A DNA stretch of 64,000 bases from Chitinophagaceae bacterium (GTDB taxonomy: Bacteria; Bacteroidota; Bacteroidia; Chitinophagales; Chitinophagaceae): assembly GCA_016719165.1 (NCBI GenBank), contig JADKAJ010000002.1, positions 372,001 to 436,000 on the forward strand, in the 5' to 3' direction. Positions 1 through 10,283 of the stretch are shown in pieces; the stretch's first letter is position 1; each line of letters begins with the position of its first letter. The translations under genes and the position numbers were made by a program. The notes beneath the pieces were generated by a model. That model was not told the origin of the DNA, did not search any database, and was given only the letters and a program-made list of their open reading frames with translations.

Positions 1-133
1 GCAAGTGGCCCCGATGGGCAAAGATGTACCAATAAAATGCCTCCCTCTGAAACAACCCCCTTTTATTTTAATAATGGAACAAATAAATGATTTTCCCAGG
101 GCTATTCATTTGCAAACCAATTGTCAATAAGTC

Positions 134-3100
134 ATGAAACCAGACAAAAAACAGGAGGCAGAAGTTTTAAAAGTGTATGATGCCTGGTGGCATAGCTATC
201 TGACAGGCGATGTGAAAACCTATGATTCATTGCTGGATGACGAATACAGGTTTGTTGGGTCCACTAATGGGGAAGAATTTTTAAACAGAAAGGATACGAC
301 AAAATTTTTCGAGTTAACAGCCGATCAGCTGGCGGGAAAAGCAGAACTAAGAAACCTGACCAGGACCATTGAAAAGCTGGATAGCGGACATATCCTGATT
401 ACCGATCTGGCGGATGCCTATGTTATCAGTGAATCGGAATGGGTTTTTTATTCAAGGTTCAGGTTTACATCATTGATGAAGGAAACAAAAAATGGCTGGC
501 GGTTTATTTACCAGCATTTCTCTGCACCGGATACAAAAGCACAGGAAGGGGAAACGTTGGGAACTGAACAGATAACAAAGGAAAACCAGGAACTCCGGGA
601 TGCCATTAAAAGACGTACGGTTGAACTGGAAAATAAAACCAGGGCACTGGAAATTGAAGCTTCCCTCGAAAGAGTAAGAACCGTTGCCATGGGGATGAAC
701 AAGCCGGATGATATGCTGGATATTTGCCGCATCATTTCCCAACAGCTGAAATTACTGAATGTAAAAGAAATTCGTAATGTACAGACAGCCATCATTTATG
801 AAGCCAAAGGGAGTTATCTCAATTTCGAATACTATGCCAAGCATGAAAAAACATTTATCACTGATGTAGATTTCAAGCTGCACCCGACACAGTTTGAATT
901 TGTAAATCGGATGCTCAAAGGCCCGGAAGAATTTTTCAATAAGCATTTTAACGGTAAAGAAGTACAGGACTGGTATACCTACCAGCAAACCACAAACCAG
1001 TTTGCAGACTCATATCTTGCCACCGCCACTTCTTTAAATTATTATTGGTATTCCATGGGGCCTGTGGCACTGGGTATCTCAACCTATGTTCCATTAACAG
1101 AAGAAGACATTGTTTTATTCAAACGTTTCCGCAATGTGTTTGAATTAGCCTATCGCCGGTTTATAGACATTGAACAGGCTGCAGCGCAGGCAAGAGATGC
1201 ACAAATTGAGGCGGCGCTGGAAAGAGTGCGGGCAAAAGTTATGGCGATGAACAGTTCAAAAGAACTGCCTGAAACATCTTTTGTGTTCGGCGAGCAGTTG
1301 AGAAAGCTCGGAATAGACTGGCAGTTCTCCTATTTCTGGCTGATCGAGGAAGATAAAGATGACAATACCTTTTGGATAACCTGGCCGGATAACCAAACAA
1401 GTACAACAAGCTATTCGCTGGCTGAAGCTGATCAGAACTTTAAAGACTGCATTGTTGCATGGAAAAACCAGGAAAAAATACACGGCACCCATGTAGCCGC
1501 GGAGTATGTGAAATCCTGGCTGGATACATTTGATCGAATCACTACAGATGCCGGTGGTGTGGCCGCTGACATAATGAAGGCCGGTAATTTTAAAGACGGA
1601 GTGTATTATTATGATGCCATGATCCGATTCGGTTCGTTCGGAATACTAATGAACCGGGCCACAACCGATGAAGAAAAAAATATCCAGTCCCGTTTTGCGA
1701 CAGAGTTTGAAAGAGCCTATACCCGTTTCATGGATCTGCAAAAAGCAGAAGCACAGGCAAGGGAAGCACAGATTGAAACTTCATTGGAAAGAGTTCGTTC
1801 CAGAACTATGGCGATGCAAAAAAGTGAAGAGCTTAAAGAAGTAATTAAAATCGTTTACCAGCAACTCAGGCATTTAAAAATTAATTTAGACCATGCAGGT
1901 TTTGTTGTGGACTATACACCGGGAGGCGATTGGCATTTTTGGATCGCTGATGAGCGAGATATTCCTTCTAAAATAACCCATCCGTATTTTGATTCTGTTT
2001 GGGCAAATCAATTTAACGAGGCAAAGGAAAAAGGCGCAGATTTTTTTGCCACGCATTTAAATTTTGAAGAAAAGAACAAATTTTACAACGAGCTTTTATC
2101 CTATGTTCCCGGGTTACCGGATGTATCAAAAGATTTTTATTTAAACTGCCCCGGGCTAGCAGCAACGACCGTATTGCTGGATAATGTGGCCTTGTATATC
2201 GAGAACTTTTCAGGTATCCCTTACACAGAAGAAGAGAATAGTATGCTGATGCGTTTTGGAAAAGTATTCCAGCAAACCTATACCCGTTTTCTTGATCTGC
2301 AAAAAGCCGAAGCACAGGCAAGAGAAGCACAGATAGAAGCAGCATTGGAAAGGGTAAGAAGCAGAAGTATGGCCATGCATAAAAGTGATGAGTTACTTGA
2401 AGCTGGTGAAATTCTTTTTTTAGAAATGCAAAAACTGGGTATTGCAAGCCTGACCGCCGGTTATGTGTTAATTGATGAAGCAGAAAAAAATGGGTTGAAT
2501 TACACCCCTCATCCCGGTACAAAAAAAATAATGCCGGTACCGGTGATCATTCCGCATAACGAAACCATCCATATGCAACAGGTGGTGGAGAACTGGAAGA
2601 AAGGCAATCTTTTTTTCATCGTTGAAATGGATGAAGAAGAAACTATCCAACACCAGACTTTTATAGCAGAACGCAGTACCAACTTTCCGCTAACGGCAGC
2701 ACAATTGATTGCCATTTCGCCGGCCAGATTGTTTCTGCATAATTTCTTTTTTAAAGAAGGGTATGTATTGATAGTGGGGGGTACAAAATTATCTGCGGAG
2801 CAAACAGATATTATGTTGCGTTTTGCGAAAGTGTTTCAACAGACCTATACCCGTTTTCTCGATCTGCAAAAAGCAGAAGCACAGGCAAGAGAAGCAAAAA
2901 TTGAAGCTGCCCTGGAGAGGGTTAGATCCCGGAGCCTGGCAATGCATCATTCCTCCGAGTTATCTGCAGTAGTGGATACACTTCTCAGAGAGTTTACTAA
3001 TCTTGAATTTACGCTTACCTTCTGTATCATCAACCTGATAGATGAGCAAGACAGGAGCAATACGGTTTGGGCGGCTAACCCCGAAACGGGAATGCAACCG

Positions 3101-6049
3101 GAGTCCTATTATATGAAATTTGAAGATTATCCCTTCCATCACGCCATGTGGGATGCGTGGAAAGAGCAGAAGAAAAATTTTATCTACACCCTGGAGGGGA
3201 AAGAGAAAAAAATCTATGATGAATACCTATATACCAAAACTGAATTCCGGCGTTTCCCCAAACATGTTCAGGAAGCGAATAAAGCCCTCAAAAGGTATGT
3301 GGCGGGCTTTACATTCTTCAAGTATAGCGGACTCCAAACAGTGAGTGAAAACCAAATATCAGAAGATGAATTGAAAATCCTCGAACGTTTCGGCAGAGTC
3401 TTCGAGCAATCCTACACCCGATTTATTGATTTACAGAAAGCAGAAGCACAGGCAAGAGAGGCACAGATTGAAGCATCCCTGGAAAGAGTGAGGAGCAAGA
3501 CGATGGCGATGCACAATAGCCGGGAGGTTGGCGAAACAGTTGCCACCATGTTTGAAGAATTAGTGAAACTGGGAGTTGATAAATCAATCCGCTGCGGTAT
3601 TGGCATTTTAAATGATACCAGGCATATGGAGGTATGGACGGCCTCAACGAACAAAAGCGGAGAGACCACATTGGATATAGGGCTGCTGGATATGACCATT
3701 CATCCCTTATTAGCAGGTGTGAAAGAGGCATGGAAAAATAAAAAGACCGGGTTTATCTATGAACTGGCTGGTGAGGATTTAAAAAATTATTTCATAGCTA
3801 TTAATGCGGCACCTGACTACCCGGTTTATGTTGATCTTGAAACATTGCCTGACAAGATAATCCATACAGATTTCTTTTTTTCAGAGGGAACCTTGTTTGC
3901 TTTTTCATCCAACCTCATTCCGGAAGAAACAGCCCAGGTGCTTAAAAGATTTGCAGGGGTATTTGGCCAAACCTACCGGCGATACCTTGATCTCCAAAAA
4001 GCCGAAGCACAGGCAAGAGAAGCACAGATTGAAGCGGCATTGGAAAAAATCCGTTCACATACAAATGCTATGCGTTCGAGTGAGGATCTTTCGAATGTAG
4101 CAACCATAATGTTTGAACAAATGAGAATTCTGGGTGGTGACCTGTTTTCATTTGGTATTGTGCTTTGTGACAGGCATGCGAATATGGTTGAGCAGTGGCA
4201 TAGCATTCCCGGTGCCGGCATGATACCACCTTTCTTTGTACCTGTAGATCTTGATCATATTCATCGCTACCGGTATGATCAGTGGAAAGCCGGTGTTGAA
4301 TTATTTTCTGTTGTTATACCGGAAGATTATATAAAAGAGCATTTCAGGATCATGCTGGAGCTGCCCTCGGTAAAATCTGTGATAGATATGATGACGGCCA
4401 ACAAGATTCCATTAACAATACCTGACTGGGAAATTGATTATGGGGCGTCATTCAAATACGGCTACCTGCTTGTATCATCATTAAAGCCTTTCGAAGAAGA
4501 TAAAATATTTCCACGATTTGCAAAAGTATTCGAGCAGACCTATACCCGTTTTCTCGATCTCCAAAAAGCAGAAGCACAGGCCAGGGAAGCACAGATAGAA
4601 GCAGCAATGGAAAAAGTCCGTTCCCGCTCTCTGGCTATGCAGAAACCCGAAGAATTGACCGAAGTAGCAGAGTTATTACGAAAAGAAATGGGACAATTGG
4701 GTGTGGAAGAATTGGAAACAAGTTCTATATACATCGTTGATAAAGAAAATGAGCAAGCCGAATGCTGGTACGCCATTAAAGACATCAGGGAGGAAAATAA
4801 AAGATTGGTAAGCGATGAAATGACCATCACATTCGCCGATACATGGGTGGGCAGTGAAATGAAAAAATTTTACCGGGCTAAAAAGCAGCAGGCTTCCATT
4901 GTAATGAAAGGCGATAACAGGAAGGAGTGGATAAACTATTGCGCAGGAAAATCAAATGTATTACTGGGTTATTATGGTGATGAAATCCCGGAGCGTACCT
5001 ATCATCTTGTAAAATTTAATGGTGGTTATATGGGAGCTGCTTCACCTGGTGATATTTCGGCAGAAAGCTGGGACTTACTGCGAAGAGCCGCTTCCGCTTT
5101 TTCATTGGCCTACACCCGTTTTAATGATTTACAAATAGCCGAAGCACATGCCCTGCAGGCTGAGCTGGATCTGATAGCCATTAAAGAAGCCAAGCAAAAA
5201 GCAGAAGAAGCATTATCAGAGTTGCAGTCCACGCAAAAACAACTGATCCAATCAGAAAAAATGGCTTCGTTGGGAGAACTCACCGCAGGTATTGCACATG
5301 AAATACAAAACCCGTTGAATTTCGTCAACAACTTCAGTGAAGTAAGTAAAGAGTTGCTGGATGAAATGAGAGAAGCCATAGAGAAAGGCGATACAGAAGA
5401 TGCAAAAGAAATCATGAACGATGTGATACAGAACCTGGAAAAAATAAATCATCATGGCAAACGGGCCGATGGTATTGTAAAAGGCATGTTGCAACACTCC
5501 AGCAGCGGCAGTGGTAAAAAAGAACCAACTGATATCAATGCATTGGCAGATGAATATTTACGCCTGGCTTATCATGGCTTAAGAGCTAAAGACAAATCAT
5601 TTAACGCCACCATGAAAACAGAGTTTGATGAAAGCATGGGTAATATCAACATCATTCCGCAGGATATAGGAAGAGTGATTTTGAATTTAATTACCAATGC
5701 ATTTTATGTAGTGAATGAAAAAGCGAAAGCCGAAGGCGGAAAGCTGAAGGCTTCGGCAAGCCCAGCAGGACAGCCGTACGAACCAACCGTTGAAGTAAGT
5801 ACGAAGAAAGTCAAGGATAAAGTTGAGATTAAGGTAAAAGACAACGGCAACGGGATCCCTCAAAAAATATTAGATAAAATCTTTCAACCCTTCTTTACCA
5901 CCAAACCAACCGGGCAGGGAACAGGATTAGGATTGAGTTTGAGTTATGATATTGTAAAAGCACATGGTGGAGAGTTAAAAGTGGAAACAAGTGAAGGGAA
6001 AGGAAGTGAGTTTATTATTCAATTACCAATTAATATGAACAACGGATGA
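134..6049 (+). CDS. Giant cytoplasmic multi-sensor histidine kinase with eight GAF-like modules
   Basis: The 1971-residue protein has no signal peptide or membrane segment, so it should be cytoplasmic. Residues about 1-140 look like an NTF2/SnoaL-type fold. Eight modules of about 188 residues follow, each opened by a helix of the type IEAALERVRSRSMAM (near residues 172, 356, 545, 731, 921, 1109, 1296 and 1486) and resembling GAF domains. A coiled coil (about 1675-1705) leads to HisKA, with the predicted phospho-acceptor His1722 in GIAHEIQNP. The HATPase_c domain has an N box (DIGRVILNLITNAF), G1 (DNGNGIP), F box (FQPFFTTKP) and G2 (GQGTGLGLS). No receiver domain is attached, so phosphate must pass to a separate regulator; the receivers at 27758 and 28132 are candidates. 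The stop overlaps the next start by 4 bases, suggesting coupled translation. The GAF-like assignment is an inference from length and context; the kinase call is firm. Ligands are unknown. Confidence 0.93.
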   Translation: MKPDKKQEAEVLKVYDAWWHSYLTGDVKTYDSLLDDEYRFVGSTNGEEFLNRKDTTKFFELTADQLAGKAELRNLTRTIEKLDSGHILITDLADAYVISESEWVFYSRFRFTSLMKETKNGWRFIYQHFSAPDTKAQEGETLGTEQITKENQELRDAIKRRTVELENKTRALEIEASLERVRTVAMGMNKPDDMLDICRIISQQLKLLNVKEIRNVQTAIIYEAKGSYLNFEYYAKHEKTFITDVDFKLHPTQFEFVNRMLKGPEEFFNKHFNGKEVQDWYTYQQTTNQFADSYLATATSLNYYWYSMGPVALGISTYVPLTEEDIVLFKRFRNVFELAYRRFIDIEQAAAQARDAQIEAALERVRAKVMAMNSSKELPETSFVFGEQLRKLGIDWQFSYFWLIEEDKDDNTFWITWPDNQTSTTSYSLAEADQNFKDCIVAWKNQEKIHGTHVAAEYVKSWLDTFDRITTDAGGVAADIMKAGNFKDGVYYYDAMIRFGSFGILMNRATTDEEKNIQSRFATEFERAYTRFMDLQKAEAQAREAQIETSLERVRSRTMAMQKSEELKEVIKIVYQQLRHLKINLDHAGFVVDYTPGGDWHFWIADERDIPSKITHPYFDSVWANQFNEAKEKGADFFATHLNFEEKNKFYNELLSYVPGLPDVSKDFYLNCPGLAATTVLLDNVALYIENFSGIPYTEEENSMLMRFGKVFQQTYTRFLDLQKAEAQAREAQIEAALERVRSRSMAMHKSDELLEAGEILFLEMQKLGIASLTAGYVLIDEAEKNGLNYTPHPGTKKIMPVPVIIPHNETIHMQQVVENWKKGNLFFIVEMDEEETIQHQTFIAERSTNFPLTAAQLIAISPARLFLHNFFFKEGYVLIVGGTKLSAEQTDIMLRFAKVFQQTYTRFLDLQKAEAQAREAKIEAALERVRSRSLAMHHSSELSAVVDTLLREFTNLEFTLTFCIINLIDEQDRSNTVWAANPETGMQPESYYMKFEDYPFHHAMWDAWKEQKKNFIYTLEGKEKKIYDEYLYTKTEFRRFPKHVQEANKALKRYVAGFTFFKYSGLQTVSENQISEDELKILERFGRVFEQSYTRFIDLQKAEAQAREAQIEASLERVRSKTMAMHNSREVGETVATMFEELVKLGVDKSIRCGIGILNDTRHMEVWTASTNKSGETTLDIGLLDMTIHPLLAGVKEAWKNKKTGFIYELAGEDLKNYFIAINAAPDYPVYVDLETLPDKIIHTDFFFSEGTLFAFSSNLIPEETAQVLKRFAGVFGQTYRRYLDLQKAEAQAREAQIEAALEKIRSHTNAMRSSEDLSNVATIMFEQMRILGGDLFSFGIVLCDRHANMVEQWHSIPGAGMIPPFFVPVDLDHIHRYRYDQWKAGVELFSVVIPEDYIKEHFRIMLELPSVKSVIDMMTANKIPLTIPDWEIDYGASFKYGYLLVSSLKPFEEDKIFPRFAKVFEQTYTRFLDLQKAEAQAREAQIEAAMEKVRSRSLAMQKPEELTEVAELLRKEMGQLGVEELETSSIYIVDKENEQAECWYAIKDIREENKRLVSDEMTITFADTWVGSEMKKFYRAKKQQASIVMKGDNRKEWINYCAGKSNVLLGYYGDEIPERTYHLVKFNGGYMGAASPGDISAESWDLLRRAASAFSLAYTRFNDLQIAEAHALQAELDLIAIKEAKQKAEEALSELQSTQKQLIQSEKMASLGELTAGIAHEIQNPLNFVNNFSEVSKELLDEMREAIEKGDTEDAKEIMNDVIQNLEKINHHGKRADGIVKGMLQHSSSGSGKKEPTDINALADEYLRLAYHGLRAKDKSFNATMKTEFDESMGNINIIPQDIGRVILNLITNAFYVVNEKAKAEGGKLKASASPAGQPYEPTVEVSTKKVKDKVEIKVKDNGNGIPQKILDKIFQPFFTTKPTGQGTGLGLSLSYDIVKAHGGELKVETSEGKGSEFIIQLPINMNNG
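1171..4602 (+). repeat. Seven in-gene copies of the module-linker repeat
   Basis: A segment of about 45 bases coding for DLQKAEAQAREAQIEA recurs near 1171, 1733, 2294, 2861, 3428, 3988 and 4555, at intervals of about 560-570 bases. The copies are close at the DNA level (core caggcaagagaagcacag), while the sequence between them is diverged. Four further copies lie in the next gene near 7105, 7670, 8234 and 8820. Such repeats could allow module gain or loss by recombination. Confidence 0.85.
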
Positions 6050-9000
6050 AAGTAACTCCAGCGCTAAAAAAAGAATTAGCTGATTGGCTTGATACCTATT
6101 GGACCACTTATTTAAAAGGTGATATTGCAACATGGTCAACTTTTATTCGGGACGATTACCGGAATATAGGTGGCACAAAGGAAGAGATTTGGAACAGCAA
6201 GCAGGAAATCATCGATTACACCAATAGTATTTTGAATCAACTGGTTGGAGCAGTTGATATACGTAACCGGAAGATAGAGCTGATCCCTTATGGCGAGTAC
6301 ATGATGGTGAATGAATTTACAGATCTGTACGTAAAAATTGAAAGCGAATGGACATTTTATGGTCCTTTCCGGATGTCATCATTACTGGAAAAAACAGAGA
6401 CCGGATGGATCGCTTTACATCAGCATGGGTCCTATCCCGACATGAAAGCAATGGAAGGAGAAGCTTTTTCCATTGATGCTTTAAAAGCAGAAAATGCGAA
6501 GCTGCAGGCAGCGGTTAAACAACGTACTATTGAGCTGGAACAGAATAACCGTAAACTGGAAATTGAGGCGGCAACAGAACGGGTGAGAGTGCAAGCTATG
6601 GCTATGCAGCAGCCCGCTGATCTGGGAAAAGTAAATAAAGAATTGCTTCATCAACTAACTACACTGGAGATCCCCGGATTAGCCGGAGTTAGTTTCTACT
6701 TTGTTGATCCCGATGAAATAGTTACAGTCTGGGACCTGTCAAGTCCCGGAAATCTGAATGATCCCCATAGTTATTCCTTTCGGTTTGATTCAAAAAAATA
6801 CCCTGTCCTGGGTGAGTTTGTAGGAATTTTAAAATCAACGCAGCAGGATTATTTCATTCTGGATTTTCCAAAAGATAAATTGCTGCAGGCTATCGAAGAG
6901 TTAAAGGATATTGACATTAAAATCTACAATAATTTTAAACATGCAGTAGAAAGCGGTGCCTTACTACATCAATGGAATCCGGCTGCAAGAATTACAGACG
7001 GTATTTTATCCATTGACCTGATGATTCCACCTACTGACGATACAAAAACTATTGTATTGAAAATGGCCGGGGCATTCAACCAGGCTTATCAACGCTTCCT
7101 TGATTTACAAAAAGCCGAAGCACAGGCAAGAGAATCACAAATTGAATCGGCATTGGAAAGAGTGAGAACCGCTTCTATGGCTATGCGGGATTCATCAGCG
7201 CTAGGCGAAATTATTTACAAACTGTATGGAGAACTTACAAAACTGGATGCCAAACTTGACCGATGTTTTATTATGGTGGTAAATCCTGAGAACAAAGGCA
7301 TCACCTGGTGGATGGCCGGGCAAGAAGGCCTGTTGGCAGAGAATGGCTTCTTCGTTCAAATGAATCAGCACCCTTCTCATTTGATGTATCTCGATAACTG
7401 TAAGAAGCGGAAGAAAAAGTGGACATACCTGTTTGAAGGAAAGGAAAAAAGAGACTGGGACCGCTATGGTTTCAGTGAAACAGAACTGGCCAGGTTACCT
7501 GAGCCCGTCAAAGCGTTTATGGCCGCCGCAGAGAAGGTATATCTCTCTGGTTCTTCTGATCAATTTGGTTCATTGGTAACCGGCAGTTTTGAACCTTTAC
7601 CGGAAGAGCAGCAGGAAATCATCAGTCGTTTTACGATCGCCTTCAACCAGGCATATATCCGTTTCCTCGACCTGCAAAAAGCAGAAGCACAGGCCAGAGA
7701 AGCAGAGATAGAATTAGCGTTAGAAAGAGTAAGGGCAAGAACTATGGCCATGCAGCAAAGTACAGAACTGCCCGATGCTGCTACTATATTATTTCAACAA
7801 GTGCAATCTTTAGGCATGCCAGCCTGGAGTGCCGGCTATTGTATATGGAATGAAGATAAATCAGCCGTTACATTATGGATGAGCAGTGAAGGGGTTTTGC
7901 AACCACCATTTAAAGCTCCCACAACAGATGATGAATTATTTATTGAAATGCGAAAGGGACAGGAAGATGGCAATTCATTTCATGTAGTTGAAATGGGTGG
8001 CAAAAAATTAGAGAAGCATTACCAGTATATGCGTACACTTCCTGTAGTGGGTGAAATACTGGATTCGATTATTGCAGCCGGCCATCCATTGCCCACTTTC
8101 CAGATTATGCATCATGCCTATTTTTCAAAAGGGTTTCTGTTGTTTATTACTTATGAACCTGTTCCTGCTGCACATGATATCTTCAAAAGGTTTGGTAAAG
8201 TATTCGACCAGACCTATACCCGGTTTCTTGACCTGCAAAAAGCAGAAGCACAGGCAAGGGAGGCAGAGATTCAATTGGTATTAGAAAGGGTTCGGGCTAA
8301 AACGATGGCTATGCAAAGAAGTGATGAGCTGAAAGATGTAGCTCATGAATTAAGAGTACAATTAGCCTCCCTTGGAGCCAGTGATCTGGAAACAAGTGCA
8401 ATTAATCTGTATGAAGAACATGAAAATTCCATAGAAGCATGGGCAGCTGTTCGTGCACCTGGTAGTCCTGATTATATTCAGGAGTTTCATTTTTTATTAC
8501 CAAAGAAGGGTATATACCTGATAGAAGATATGCTTGTGGCATATGCCTCAGGTATTGAAGAATATCTTTTTGAACTAACCGGTGAAAAAGCTTTGCAATG
8601 GATGAATGTTATAGCCGAAAAGATTCCCGAAATGTTTGCTGCTGCTGCCGGAACATCTGAGTCCAAGAATTCCGGCAATGTTCATGCGTGGTTCTCTTGC
8701 CACTATTTTAATGGTGGAGTATTGATTATGATAACAATGACACCTCCCGATGAGGAATCAAGGTCAATATTGAAAAGATGCACGCAGGTTTTCGGTCATG
8801 CATACCGGCGTTTCGCTGATCTGAAAAAAGCCGAGGCACAAGCAAAAGAAGCACAGATTGAAGCTGCCTTAGAAAGAGTGAGAGCAAAAGCAATGGCCAT
8901 GCATAGTTCGGAGGATCTGGCCTTAACCGTTGATGCATTCTTTGTCGAATTGCGGTCTCTTCGGGTTACTCCCCGGAGGTGTGGAGTCACTTTAATTGAT

Positions 9001-10278
9001 GAAGAAACCAGGGTGGCAGACCTTACTGTTACCACAGCCACGGGAGACGATAAATCTAAAAAGATAATAGCGAAATTGAAACTGGCAGGCCATCCTGTAT
9101 TGGATGGCGTTTATGATCATTGGAAGCAACAAAAAGAATTTCATCCGGTTTTACAAGGTGCTGAAATAAAAGAGTACTACCAGGAAATGAACCAGCAAGT
9201 TTCATTTCCTGATTTTGCTTCGGACGAAATTCAATACGGGCATTATTTTTTCTTTGAAGAAGGAGGTGTATTTGCCTGGACTGATATGAAATTATCAGAA
9301 GTTGAGTTGCAGATATTCCGGAGATTTACTTCGGTGTTAAGCCTTACTTATAAACGTTACAAAGATCTTCAACAGGCAGAAAAATTGGCCCAGCAAGCTG
9401 AAAAGGACCTGGTGAAACTAAAAGAAGAGAAAAAAAGAACAGAAGATGCACTGGCTGAATTGCAGGTTACGCAAAAACAACTGATTCAATCCGAGAAGAT
9501 GGCCAGCCTGGGAGAACTCACCGCCGGTATTGCCCACGAAATTCAAAACCCGTTGAACTTCGTTAATAATTTTTCGGAAGTAAATAAGGAATTATTAGAA
9601 GAGCTTAAAGCGGAACGCTTAAAGCCGAATGCAGAAAGAGATGAAAATTTAGAAAGTGAATTAATACACGATATAATTACTAACGAAGAGAAAATAAATC
9701 ACCACGGCAAACGGGCCGACGCCATTGTAAAAGGCATGCTGCAACACAGCCGCAGCAGCAGCGGGCAGAAAGAAGCAACAGATATTAATGCCTTAGCCGA
9801 TGAATACTTGCGGCTCTCCTATCATGGGCTTCGGGCAAAAGACAAGGCTTTCAACGCAACGATAAAAACGGAGTTTGATGAAACGATAGGTAAAATCAAC
9901 ATCATTCCGCAGGATATTGGAAGAGTGATATTGAATTTGATTACGAATGCATTTTATGTAGTGAATGAAAGGCAGAAGGCTGAAAGCGAAAAGCTTAATG
10001 CCGAAAGAAAAAATTACGAACCAACTGTTGAAGTAAGTACCAGAAAGGTGAAGGACAGGGTCGAGGTCAAGGTGAAGGACAACGGCAACGGCATTCCTCA
10101 AAAAATAATAGACAAAATCTTCCAACCATTCTTTACCACCAAACCAACCGGGCAGGGAACGGGTTTGGGCTTATCACTGAGTTATGATATTGTAATAGCA
10201 CATGGTGGAGAATTGAAAGTGGAAACGAAGGAAGGTGAAGGTTCAGAGTTTATTATTAGTATACCACTTAATAATTAA
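6046..10278 (+). CDS. Cytoplasmic multi-sensor histidine kinase with five GAF-like modules
   Basis: This is a shorter paralogue of the kinase just upstream, 1410 residues long. It has an NTF2-like N-terminus (about 1-140), five modules opened by LERVRARTMAM-type helices (near residues 172, 362, 552, 740 and 936), a coiled coil, and HisKA with predicted His1164, followed by HATPase_c with intact N, G1, F and G2 motifs. It lacks membrane segments and a receiver. The start ATG overlaps the upstream stop (ATGA), which fixes the start and suggests a shared transcript. Two short lysine/glutamate-rich insertions are visible: one after the H-box helix (KAERLKPNAER) and one between the N and G1 boxes (KAESEKLNAERK). 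The second recurs in the other kinases of this cluster. The modules differ more from each other than the kinase domains do, so ligand specificities probably differ. Confidence 0.92.
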   Translation: MKVTPALKKELADWLDTYWTTYLKGDIATWSTFIRDDYRNIGGTKEEIWNSKQEIIDYTNSILNQLVGAVDIRNRKIELIPYGEYMMVNEFTDLYVKIESEWTFYGPFRMSSLLEKTETGWIALHQHGSYPDMKAMEGEAFSIDALKAENAKLQAAVKQRTIELEQNNRKLEIEAATERVRVQAMAMQQPADLGKVNKELLHQLTTLEIPGLAGVSFYFVDPDEIVTVWDLSSPGNLNDPHSYSFRFDSKKYPVLGEFVGILKSTQQDYFILDFPKDKLLQAIEELKDIDIKIYNNFKHAVESGALLHQWNPAARITDGILSIDLMIPPTDDTKTIVLKMAGAFNQAYQRFLDLQKAEAQARESQIESALERVRTASMAMRDSSALGEIIYKLYGELTKLDAKLDRCFIMVVNPENKGITWWMAGQEGLLAENGFFVQMNQHPSHLMYLDNCKKRKKKWTYLFEGKEKRDWDRYGFSETELARLPEPVKAFMAAAEKVYLSGSSDQFGSLVTGSFEPLPEEQQEIISRFTIAFNQAYIRFLDLQKAEAQAREAEIELALERVRARTMAMQQSTELPDAATILFQQVQSLGMPAWSAGYCIWNEDKSAVTLWMSSEGVLQPPFKAPTTDDELFIEMRKGQEDGNSFHVVEMGGKKLEKHYQYMRTLPVVGEILDSIIAAGHPLPTFQIMHHAYFSKGFLLFITYEPVPAAHDIFKRFGKVFDQTYTRFLDLQKAEAQAREAEIQLVLERVRAKTMAMQRSDELKDVAHELRVQLASLGASDLETSAINLYEEHENSIEAWAAVRAPGSPDYIQEFHFLLPKKGIYLIEDMLVAYASGIEEYLFELTGEKALQWMNVIAEKIPEMFAAAAGTSESKNSGNVHAWFSCHYFNGGVLIMITMTPPDEESRSILKRCTQVFGHAYRRFADLKKAEAQAKEAQIEAALERVRAKAMAMHSSEDLALTVDAFFVELRSLRVTPRRCGVTLIDEETRVADLTVTTATGDDKSKKIIAKLKLAGHPVLDGVYDHWKQQKEFHPVLQGAEIKEYYQEMNQQVSFPDFASDEIQYGHYFFFEEGGVFAWTDMKLSEVELQIFRRFTSVLSLTYKRYKDLQQAEKLAQQAEKDLVKLKEEKKRTEDALAELQVTQKQLIQSEKMASLGELTAGIAHEIQNPLNFVNNFSEVNKELLEELKAERLKPNAERDENLESELIHDIITNEEKINHHGKRADAIVKGMLQHSRSSSGQKEATDINALADEYLRLSYHGLRAKDKAFNATIKTEFDETIGKINIIPQDIGRVILNLITNAFYVVNERQKAESEKLNAERKNYEPTVEVSTRKVKDRVEVKVKDNGNGIPQKIIDKIFQPFFTTKPTGQGTGLGLSLSYDIVIAHGGELKVETKEGEGSEFIISIPLNN

Positions 10279-10283
10279 AACAA

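Noticed and set aside
1..133. A gene or promoter in the first 133 bases
   Set aside because: No frame with homology and no convincing TAnnTTTG box was found; the segment probably carries the promoter of the first kinase, but this cannot be shown.
2013..2522. Long antisense reading frame (169 codons) inside the first kinase
   Set aside because: It lies wholly within a well-supported kinase gene, has cysteine- and leucine-rich composition typical of antisense frames, and matches no family.
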